DNA of 19,544 nt, taken from NCBI GenBank assembly GCA_947628395.1, contig CANQZP010000020.1:1-19544 (forward strand), in the 5' to 3' direction. This DNA comes from an uncultured Clostridia bacterium. GTDB lineage: Bacteria > Bacillota > Clostridia > TANB77 > CAG-508. Each line of letters begins with the position of its first letter. The stretch's first letter is position 1. The notes under the pieces are model-generated. The model saw only the letters and a list, made by a program, of their open reading frames with translations, made no database searches and had not been told where the DNA came from. Positions 13,674 to 19,544 of this stretch are shown one piece after another. The translations under genes and the position numbers were made by a program.

Positions 13674-15492
13674 AAGTTCATACTTTGTAAGAGGAATAAA
13701 AGAAATAAAGGAATTAGAACCTAAAATATTCCCATTAACGATCATATATGGATTAGTTTCTGCCGTGTACCCATTTATCTCCATATATGGTATTTCTATA
13801 ATTGTAGATGACTTGCTAATGAAAAACAGCTCTGTTTACAAACATACTTTTTATCTCATTTTAATTAATTCTGTTTTTTATACTTTAAACAGTATTTTAC
13901 ATAGAAGTTTCTTTAATAGCAGAAGAGTTTTATTTGTTAAAGAAAAAGAAAAATTCACTGAAGCTGTAATAAGTTTAAAGAAAGCAAATTGCAATAGCAA
14001 AGAGTTGAAAGATTTGTGCAGCAAAGAAAACGCAATTATGAAACACCAAGCTAATAATCCATTATTTATGATATGCAAATTAATGTATGACTTTATAAGT
14101 GGATTTTCCAATATAATACTAACATTTTTTATCGTATACCAATTGTTTATTGTGTTTAATAACCAATACTTCATTTCATCAGGTTACTTTTCGTTAATTA
14201 TAATTATTTTAACTTTAGTAATGATAATTTTGGTAGGCATAATTAGTGCAGTAATCAGTAAAAAAACTTCTAAAACCAACTCACAACTAATAGAAAGTTT
14301 AAGAAAATTTGACTATTATTGGGATTATTTTAATGATTTTGAAACCGGAAAATCAATACGAATTTTCAACGGAATAAGTCTAATCGAACAATCGATAAAA
14401 GAAATAATTGAGAAAAAAACATTCAAACTATTAGATAAAAAAAGTGGTTATTTAGCTAAACAGGGGGCGGGAATTGCAATCGTTGGAAGCATTTTGGCAT
14501 TTTTCGTTTATTTATTAATCGGATTTAAATGTTACATAGGTATGTTCACGATTGGGGAACTAACTAGATATGCAAGTGGATTTATGCAAATTATTCAGGG
14601 CGGTATGTTAATTGCTAATGGCGTAGGACAAATCATTTATCTAAATAACAATCTAAAGTATTATTTTAAATTAATAGATTTAAATGAAAGAAACAGTGTC
14701 AAATTACAGAACAAAATAAACCGTATCGACAAAATATATGAAATCGAATTTAAAAATGTTAGTTTTAAATACGAAAATACTGATAATTATGTTTTAAAAA
14801 ACATTAGTCTTAAAATTAATGATAAGCAAAAAATAGCTATTGTTGGTGAGAATGGCGCAGGAAAAACTACTTTTATCAAATTATTGTTGGGAATATATGA
14901 ACCTTCCGCTGGAGAAATACTTGTTAATGGAATTAGTCTTAAATCTATTAGAAATGAAGATTATATCAAAAATTTCTCAACAATGTTTCAAGATTACTTC
15001 TTGCCGGGATTTTCTATTACAGAAATAATCACTGGATCCGAAGAAGAGACTTATACAGATGATGTATTAAAAGCAGCTGATTGTAATAGTTTTTTAAAAC
15101 ACTTAAATTTAACAAATACATATTTAGGAAACGAATATGATCCCGATGGAATTAATTTCTCTGGTGGGGAAAAGCAAAAACTTGCATATGCTAGGGCCCT
15201 ATATAAAGACTGTAATTTCTATATTTTAGATGAGCCATCATCTGCAATGGATGCTATTTCTGAATATAATTTTTACAATGGACTTAACAAGCATTTAAAA
15301 GAAAAAAGCATAATTTACATATCGCATAAACTATTTTCCTGCATATATGCAGATAGAATTCTCGTCTTTAAGAATGGCAATATTGTCGAAAATGAAAGTT
15401 TTGATAATTTGCGTGCGAATGAAAATAGTGAATTTAATAAACTTTGGCATGAACAATCAGATCAATATCTAACAAAAGTAGCAAATGGATAA
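13633..15492 (+). CDS. ABC transporter ATP-binding/permease half-transporter, second of pair
   Basis: 619-aa exporter half-transporter. The membrane domain fills about 30-345, with hydrophobic spans near 35-60, 70-90, 155-175, 185-205 and 275-300. Walker A is GENGAGKTT (405-413), the Q-loop MFQDYFLPG (451-459), the signature FSGGEKQK (509-516), Walker B YILDEPSS (530-537) and the H-loop ISHK (His565). Both members of the pair keep Walker B Glu and H-loop His, so neither has the degenerate ATP site seen in some heterodimers. The ATG overlaps the previous gene by 41 nt, with AAGGG upstream. The 165-nt gap that follows shows no gene, only a GAGGAG site for the next one. Confidence 0.9.
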   Translation: MKCIALKRKYSRIKSSYFVRGIKEIKELEPKIFPLTIIYGLVSAVYPFISIYGISIIVDDLLMKNSSVYKHTFYLILINSVFYTLNSILHRSFFNSRRVLFVKEKEKFTEAVISLKKANCNSKELKDLCSKENAIMKHQANNPLFMICKLMYDFISGFSNIILTFFIVYQLFIVFNNQYFISSGYFSLIIIILTLVMIILVGIISAVISKKTSKTNSQLIESLRKFDYYWDYFNDFETGKSIRIFNGISLIEQSIKEIIEKKTFKLLDKKSGYLAKQGAGIAIVGSILAFFVYLLIGFKCYIGMFTIGELTRYASGFMQIIQGGMLIANGVGQIIYLNNNLKYYFKLIDLNERNSVKLQNKINRIDKIYEIEFKNVSFKYENTDNYVLKNISLKINDKQKIAIVGENGAGKTTFIKLLLGIYEPSAGEILVNGISLKSIRNEDYIKNFSTMFQDYFLPGFSITEIITGSEEETYTDDVLKAADCNSFLKHLNLTNTYLGNEYDPDGINFSGGEKQKLAYARALYKDCNFYILDEPSSAMDAISEYNFYNGLNKHLKEKSIIYISHKLFSCIYADRILVFKNGNIVENESFDNLRANENSEFNKLWHEQSDQYLTKVANG

Positions 15493-15657
15493 TATTTTGT
15501 CATTTGCAAAACGGATTAAAAAATCTTCAGCATAATAAATTAATTTTATTTATCATAGGCATATTGGCTGCTAAAATTTGATTTTACCTGCAGAATATTC
15601 AAGAGAGGTTGACTTGAACGCTGCAGTTGAAATTATTAATTATTGAGGAGAATTATT

Positions 15658-16764
15658 ATGGAAAAGGCGCTTAATAAGTTTATTGAAAATAATATCAATA
15701 GAAAAGGTTTTAAGGATTACCTAAAAGAATCCCAATCTATAGTATTAAAGAATTATTATAAAATATATGATCCTGATACATATTATACGTTATTAGACAA
15801 GGAAAAAGAGCAAACTACGCTTCATAAATTTATGGAAAAGGAATGCAATGATTTATTTGCTTTCTGTAAGAATAATAATATCAAAATAATAGGCTTAAAA
15901 GGATTGTTTTTGGAAAAACAGTTTTGGAATCAAACCCGGTTTTATAATGATATTGATTTAATTATAGATCCAAAAGATATAAACAAGTTATATGGATTTT
16001 TTTCAAACGGAAACACATATAGGATTGTAAAAAAAAGAAATATTAATCCATTTGTAAAGAATCCAGCACTATTTAAAATGCAAAAAATTGATTTACACAA
16101 GATACATCACATCGTTTTGTGGAAAGAAAATGAAGAATTATTATCCAACAAAATAGAACATATTGAAATAGAAATTCATGGTGCATTTGATACCTTCAAA
16201 ATTGTAGATATCAATGATGAAATAATGATGAATGACAGTATTGAATTTATGAACTTTAATGTTTTAAGTCCAGAAAGCCAGATCTTATTTTTAATATATC
16301 ATGTAATTCATCATTTGCCTTATATAAGACATGATTTATCAAAAATGTATGTAAAAATAGATAGATTTGTAGATATAGCATTAGTTATTGAGAACAGTGA
16401 AATCAATTGGAAGAAATTTTTAGAAATATGTAAAACACATTCCATGAGTCCTTTATGTGCCTTTTTCTTTAAAATGTTTAATGAGATATTTCCTGAGTTG
16501 ATTCCTCAAAGAATTATAACAGAAATAGATTTTATTGCTGAGGATAGCGATTTTTACTGGAAAAACATTTATTATCGACTTATGAAAATGAATCCTATTG
16601 ATTTAATTATTGGCGATTTTCACTCATTCCCAGAAATAGATATTAGTTTTAAAAAAATGCAAAAAATTATGGAAGGAAGATTCAATAATCACTACTTACG
16701 CAAAATTGTAATGGAAACATGGAAAGTGAAACTCAAAAAAATTAATTCTAAATTAATACCATAA
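15658..16764 (+). CDS. Nucleotidyltransferase-fold protein, paralogue of the lasso-side enzyme
   Basis: 368 aa from the ATG at 15658, which has GAGGAG 8 nt upstream; the frame also runs to a TTG at 15643 inside that site, which I reject. The motifs parallel the protein at 5612-6673: GLKGLFLEKQ (79-88), RFYNDIDLII (94-103) with Asp98 and Asp100, IEIHGAFD (171-178), LSPESQILFLIYHVIHHL (203-220), INW (249-251), FKMFNEIFPELIPQ (271-284) and IIGDF (317-321). In that family the Asp pair binds metal for nucleotidyl transfer. It closes the cassette of CYTH and two transporters. No lasso precursor or cyclase is nearby on this strand, so its substrate could be the same peptide as its paralogue, or a different one. 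Confidence 0.8.
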   Translation: MEKALNKFIENNINRKGFKDYLKESQSIVLKNYYKIYDPDTYYTLLDKEKEQTTLHKFMEKECNDLFAFCKNNNIKIIGLKGLFLEKQFWNQTRFYNDIDLIIDPKDINKLYGFFSNGNTYRIVKKRNINPFVKNPALFKMQKIDLHKIHHIVLWKENEELLSNKIEHIEIEIHGAFDTFKIVDINDEIMMNDSIEFMNFNVLSPESQILFLIYHVIHHLPYIRHDLSKMYVKIDRFVDIALVIENSEINWKKFLEICKTHSMSPLCAFFFKMFNEIFPELIPQRIITEIDFIAEDSDFYWKNIYYRLMKMNPIDLIIGDFHSFPEIDISFKKMQKIMEGRFNNHYLRKIVMETWKVKLKKINSKLIP

Positions 16765-17060
16765 TAAACACCATGTGAAATGATTTTGTGATTATAAAAT
16801 AACTGCATTGAAAGTTATTAAGGCTTATTTAAGTATAACATATTGAGTTCAATTCACCCTGATGAAATTAGAAAAACTTACTAAGGCTATAAAAATAATA
16901 TCATCAGAAAAACTACTTGAAACATTTTTATAGATGGGATTAATATTCTAACTTTATATTTTTGATATATAGAATATTTGATTTTATAAATTTCAATTTT
17001 GTTATAGAAAATCGCTAAAAATTTATTATTTGTTAATAAACTCTAGTATGCTTTATCCTT
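16765..17060. other. AT-rich gap without a gene
   Basis: I see no gene here. ATATTCTA (16943-16950) and TAGAATAT (16970-16977) form an 8-bp inverted repeat with a 19-base spacer, faintly like the XRE boxes but not a match. CTGATGA/TCATCAG flank a loop of over 30 bases around 16859-16910. Neither has a clear role. Confidence 0.4.
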
Positions 17061-17128
17061 TCTGCCGAAATTATTTCCCCTTTTTCGGCAGACAGAGGCA
17101 CCTGATGTTATATCAGGTGCCGTTTTTT
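17061..17128 (+). terminator. Tandem hairpins ending in an intrinsic terminator
   Basis: Two hairpins in a row. The first pairs TCTGCCGAAA (17061-17070) with TTTCGGCAGA (17083-17092), without a U-tract. The second pairs GGCACCTGAT (17097-17106) with ATCAGGTGCC (17112-17121), then a T run (17123-17128). The second is a standard terminator for the upstream nucleotidyltransferase cassette. The first may be added insulation or the body of a small RNA ending at this terminator. Confidence 0.8.
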
Positions 17129-17157
17129 GTGCTTTTTGGGGAAAATGAAAAAACTCC

Positions 17158-17186
17158 TTGACAACAAGAACAAATGTTCGTATAAT
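17158..17186 (+). promoter_or_regulatory. lexA promoter with LexA/SOS box in the spacer
   Basis: Perfect -35 TTGACA (17158-17163) and -10 TATAAT (17181-17186) with a 17-nt spacer. The spacer holds GAACAAATGTTCG (17168-17180), matching the Gram-positive SOS box CGAAC-N4-GTTCG in all but the first base. Repressor bound here would block polymerase directly, giving autoregulation of the lexA/com/dinB unit. Confidence 0.9.
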
Positions 17187-17189
17187 GCA

Positions 17190-17215
17190 TTTAGTGAGAA
17201 CATGTTATCACTAAA
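17190..17215 (+). promoter_or_regulatory. Second operator-like palindrome at the lexA transcription start
   Basis: A 26-bp inverted repeat, TTTAGTGA-G-AACATGTT-A-TCACTAAA, with one mismatched pair, centred about 17 bases after the -10. It contains GAACATGTTA, a degenerate LexA box, but its long arms exceed a normal box. It may be a second repressor site or a 5' mRNA hairpin. Confidence 0.55.
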
Positions 17216-17230
17216 TGAAAGGTTGATCAA

Positions 17231-17836
17231 ATGCGCCAATATGATTACAAGTTAAAACAAGATATTTTAAATTGTGTCAAAGAATTCTATATCAGCAATC
17301 ATAGATTGCCAAGCGGTCAGGAATTAGCAAATATACTTGACAGACCGCAAGCTACGATATATCGCTATTTGAAAAAGATGGCTGAAAATGGTGAAATTTC
17401 CTATACAGCCTATGGCGGTGTTAGCTCTGAATTTACAGAGAAAGCGAGAACAGATGAGGTTTCAGTTGCGCTTGTTGGCTCAATAGCCTGTGGTACACCA
17501 ACCTTCGCAGAAGAAAACATTACAGAGTATTTCTCTCTCCCCTCTTCTCTTGTTGGTAACGGTGAATATTTTTTACTCAAAGCAAGCGGACATTCAATGA
17601 TAAACGCCGGAATCAATGATGGCGATTTAGTATTGATCCGTAAACAGACCACTGCAGATGAAGGTCAGATTGTTGTTGCATTGGTCGATGACGAAACAAC
17701 TCTAAAACGATTTTACAGAGATAAAAAAAATAAACGCTTTCGATTGCATCCCGAAAACGAAGAAATGGACGATATATTCGTGGATAATCTCATAATCCAG
17801 GGTGTAGCAATCAAAGTTTGGAAGGATCTGATTTAA
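17231..17836 (+). CDS. lexA: LexA-like SOS repressor with Ser-Lys self-cleavage domain
   Basis: 201-aa repressor. The N-terminal winged HTH (5-66) reads like LexA: a GQELANILDRPQATIYRYLKKM recognition region seen at 29-50 (GQELANILDRP then QATIYRYLKKM), followed by a wing at YGGVSS. The S24 autoprotease domain (80-201) has the nucleophile Ser122 in ASGHSMI and the general base Lys159 in TTLKRF. The cleavage loop is GSIACGTPTFAEENI: the scissile bond would be Cys87-Gly88, where most LexA proteins have Ala-Gly; UmuD also uses Cys-Gly. The SOS box in its promoter supports autoregulation. Ribosome site AAAGG. The stop overlaps the next ATG (TAATG). It could be an element-borne second LexA rather than the chromosomal one. 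Confidence 0.9.
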   Translation: MRQYDYKLKQDILNCVKEFYISNHRLPSGQELANILDRPQATIYRYLKKMAENGEISYTAYGGVSSEFTEKARTDEVSVALVGSIACGTPTFAEENITEYFSLPSSLVGNGEYFLLKASGHSMINAGINDGDLVLIRKQTTADEGQIVVALVDDETTLKRFYRDKKNKRFRLHPENEEMDDIFVDNLIIQGVAIKVWKDLI

Positions 17837-18069
17837 TGAAAATTAAAGGTTTTCCATCAATTAAATGCCCGGTATGTGGATCATGGCTTTGCAATGCAAG
17901 AGATATAACTGTAAAAAAAGGAACGGCTGCACAACCTATAGATAATCAAGAAGCATTGCTGTCCGAATCTTTAAATGCCGAATACATAATTAAGTGTTCC
18001 AAGTGCAAATCATTTGTAGCATTAATAAAAGAAAAAACTGAACAGTCGGTGGAAAAATCGACAGCTTAA
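17836..18069 (+). CDS. Com-like small zinc-ribbon protein
   Basis: A 77-aa protein with two Cys pairs, CPVC (11-14) and CSKC (54-57), spaced like the zinc site of phage Mu Com-family proteins. Com in Mu is a translational activator binding mRNA; for these clostridial relatives the role is not known. The ATG at 17836 shares its A with the lexA stop codon (TAATG), so translation should be coupled. A longer in-frame start at 17818 lies inside lexA and is not needed. The C-terminal tail is charged (KEKTEQSVEKSTA). It is followed by the terminator-like hairpin at 18109-18151 before dinB. Confidence 0.78.
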   Translation: MKIKGFPSIKCPVCGSWLCNARDITVKKGTAAQPIDNQEALLSESLNAEYIIKCSKCKSFVALIKEKTEQSVEKSTA

Positions 18070-18108
18070 AGAGAGCCATCCACGGATCCGTGAAAATCCG
18101 AGTATTGG

Positions 18109-18151
18109 GGAGGTATCTAAATCACTACGGTGATATAGATACCTCCTTTAT
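18109..18151 (+). terminator. Hairpin with U-tract between com-like gene and dinB
   Basis: A 17-bp stem (18109-18125 with 18130-18146, one mismatch) and a TACG tetraloop, followed by TTTATTTTTT and then the dinB GGAG site within 15 nt. It looks like an intrinsic terminator or attenuator placed immediately before the dinB ribosome site, so dinB expression may depend on read-through. A perfect 12-bp palindrome, CACGGATCCGTG, lies upstream at 18081-18092. Confidence 0.7.
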
Positions 18152-18169
18152 TTTTTGGAGAAGATAACT

Positions 18170-19405
18170 ATGGAAAGAACAATTTTGCATTGCGATATGA
18201 ATAACTTTTATGCATCGGTTGAGTGTATGCTGAATCCCAAGCTGAAAGGGCATCCCGTTGCGGTTTGCGGATCGACTGAGGAAAGACACGGAATAGTGTT
18301 AGCAAAGAACTACGATGCCAAGGCTTATGGTGTTTCAACGGGTGAAGCTGTATGGCAAGCCAAAGAAAAATGCCGAAACTTAATCGTAGTGCCTCCGCAC
18401 TACGAGGAATATATCAAATATTCAAGATTAGCCCGTGAAATATATAGCCGTTACACAGACCTTATACAACCTTTTGGAATGGATGAGTGCTGGCTCGATG
18501 TGACAGGCAGTACACGCCTATTTGGATCAGGATATGATATTGCAGAAGAAATAAGGCAAACGATAAAATTCGAACTCGGCTTAACTATATCGACAGGTGT
18601 TTCATTCAACAAGATATTTGCGAAACTCGGAAGCGATATGAAAAAGCCCGATGCAATCACTTGTATTCCTAAAGATGGCTTCAAAGAAATAATATGGCAT
18701 CTTCCCGCCTCAGATATACTCGGAGTCGGCAGAGCAACGAAAAAGAAATTAGACTATTACGGAATCTTTACTATAGATGAATTGGCAAATACCTCGCCGG
18801 AGTTTTTAAGAAATACTTTCGGTAAGAACGGTGTGTTGCTTTGGCACTATGCAAACGGAACGGAACAGTCCGCTGTAACACCAAGTGATTTTGAACCACC
18901 GATTAAAAGTGTAGGACACGGCATTACTACGATCCGTGATTTAGAAAGAAACGAAGACGTCTGGCCCGTTATATTGGAATTAAGCCAAGACATAGGAAAG
19001 AAGCTCAGAAAATATGAAAAAAGGGCTGCAGGCGTAGCCATTGATGCGAGGGATACAGATTTGTACCATAAACAATGGCAATGTCAATTACCGCAGCCGA
19101 CTTATAGTTCGTTATATCTTGCCCGAAAAGCATATCAGCTTTTCAAGCAGAGTTATATGTGGGATCGTGATATCAGATCAATTACTGTGCGAGCAATCAA
19201 TCTTGTTTCTGAAGAACTGCCCCAACAGATGGGATTGTTTGCAGAGGTGCAGGGCATTGATAAGATGGAACGGTTAGAAATCGTTGTTGATAATATCCGA
19301 GAACGTTTCGGCAAGAACGCAATCCGAAGTGCTGTTCTATGTCAGAATATCGGGATGAAAGCAATGACATCCAAATTAACTATGCCGACAGGCTTATGCA
19401 GATAG
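18170..19405 (+). CDS. dinB: Y-family DNA polymerase (DinB/Pol IV type)
   Basis: Translesion DNA polymerase of 411 aa. The catalytic acids are Asp9 in LHCDMNNFYASVE and Asp105-Glu106 in GMDECWLDV; Phe13 is the expected steric gate. Finger, palm and thumb regions are complete, with the SxxFNKIFAKLGSDMKKPDAI block in the palm/thumb (VSFNKIFAKLGSDMKKPDA) and helix-hairpin-helix LGVGRATKKKLDYYGI. The little finger ends with a beta-clamp binding motif, QMGLF, near 353-357. I chose the ATG at 18170 because GGAGAAG lies 6 nt upstream; the TTG at 18155 overlaps that site. With the SOS box upstream of lexA this is presumably DNA-damage induced, although the hairpin before it may limit expression. It could also be named UvrX/YqjW-like. 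Confidence 0.93.
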   Translation: MERTILHCDMNNFYASVECMLNPKLKGHPVAVCGSTEERHGIVLAKNYDAKAYGVSTGEAVWQAKEKCRNLIVVPPHYEEYIKYSRLAREIYSRYTDLIQPFGMDECWLDVTGSTRLFGSGYDIAEEIRQTIKFELGLTISTGVSFNKIFAKLGSDMKKPDAITCIPKDGFKEIIWHLPASDILGVGRATKKKLDYYGIFTIDELANTSPEFLRNTFGKNGVLLWHYANGTEQSAVTPSDFEPPIKSVGHGITTIRDLERNEDVWPVILELSQDIGKKLRKYEKRAAGVAIDARDTDLYHKQWQCQLPQPTYSSLYLARKAYQLFKQSYMWDRDIRSITVRAINLVSEELPQQMGLFAEVQGIDKMERLEIVVDNIRERFGKNAIRSAVLCQNIGMKAMTSKLTMPTGLCR

Positions 19406-19417
19406 GAGATGGTTTTA

Positions 19418-19544
19418 ATGGCACGAAAAGTATATGTTTCTGTTCTCTTATGGACGGATACCGAGGGCAAATCAACCCCGTTTAGAATCCGCTTTGAGGA
19501 CGATCCAGTATATGAAAATGCGGTATATAATATAGATCGTGTTA
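19418..19544 (+). CDS. Small protein gene following dinB, partial
   Basis: The ATG at 19418 (AGGAG site 9 nt upstream, 13 nt after the dinB stop) opens a frame that runs off the window, giving 42 residues beginning MARKVYVSVLLWTDTEGKS. The pattern of a strand-rich start followed by RIRFEDDPVYE and YNIDRV resembles short proteins that I recall following dinB in clostridial mobile elements (MxRKVYV... ED...Y.IDRV). No function is known to me. It probably belongs to the same SOS unit. Confidence 0.65.
   Translation, partial: MARKVYVSVLLWTDTEGKSTPFRIRFEDDPVYENAVYNIDRV

Noticed and set aside
15493..15657. Search for a second lasso or other RiPP precursor between the second transporter and the right nucleotidyltransferase.
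   Set aside because: Only very short frames are present (about 10 codons after the TTG at 15615), without a leader motif.
16859..16977. Inverted repeats in the gap after the right nucleotidyltransferase considered as attachment sites or a third XRE operator.
   Set aside because: The arms are 7-8 bp in very AT-rich DNA, the core does not match the XRE word, and no integrase is in the window.

Overview
The window looks like a low-GC Gram-positive chromosome or mobile element, most likely from a gut-type Clostridia (Lachnospiraceae or Oscillospiraceae-like). The base composition is AT-rich, ribosome sites are AGGAGG-type, and it carries an agr-type peptide signalling system, a firmicute-type lasso peptide cluster with an HPr-kinase homologue, and a LexA/Com-like/Y-family polymerase cassette of the kind common on clostridial mobile elements. 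The taxonomic call is inference; there is no rRNA or other marker gene here.

Left third (1-6673, all minus strand): a lasso peptide biosynthetic cluster. In transcription order it holds a nucleotidyltransferase-fold protein (5612-6673), a 54-aa lasso precursor (5335-5499), an intrinsic terminator, a PqqD-like leader-binding protein B1 (4541-4801), an HPr-kinase/phosphorylase-like kinase (3558-4544), a B2 leader peptidase (3080-3556), an asparagine-synthetase-like cyclase C (1443-3077) and an ABC exporter D cut by the window edge (1-1267). B1, kinase, B2 and C are spaced by overlaps or gaps of 1-2 nt, so they are probably translationally coupled. The leader has the Y(-17), P(-14), T(-2) pattern. 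That predicts a 22-residue core starting with Ser, with a Ser1-Glu9 ring and an aromatic tail ending in Phe.

Middle (7235-10883): a divergently arranged agr module. agrA (LytTR regulator) and agrC (GHKL sensor kinase) are on the minus strand together with a small XRE regulator. agrD and agrB are on the plus strand. The AgrD peptide has no Cys, so its cyclic signal would have to be a Ser lactone. A 12-bp identity (ATTTTGATAGTT) sits 12-13 nt upstream of the -35 in both the agrD promoter and a candidate promoter facing the lasso operon, which suggests that AgrA controls both. An XRE-type operator sequence is shared by the XRE/agrD intergenic region and the region upstream of the right-hand cassette.

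Right-centre (11115-16764, plus strand): an unusual cassette of a 52-aa single-span membrane peptide, a CYTH/triphosphate-tunnel protein, two overlapping ABC exporter half-transporters, and a second nucleotidyltransferase that is clearly paralogous to the lasso-side one. It has no lasso cyclase, peptidase or precursor that I can see. It may be a companion cassette for modification, immunity or export of the lasso product or the agr peptide, or an undescribed system.

Right end (17061-19544, plus strand): tandem hairpins with a terminator, then an SOS-regulated operon with a consensus promoter carrying a LexA box: lexA-like repressor, Com-like zinc-finger protein, DinB-type polymerase and the start of a further small gene.
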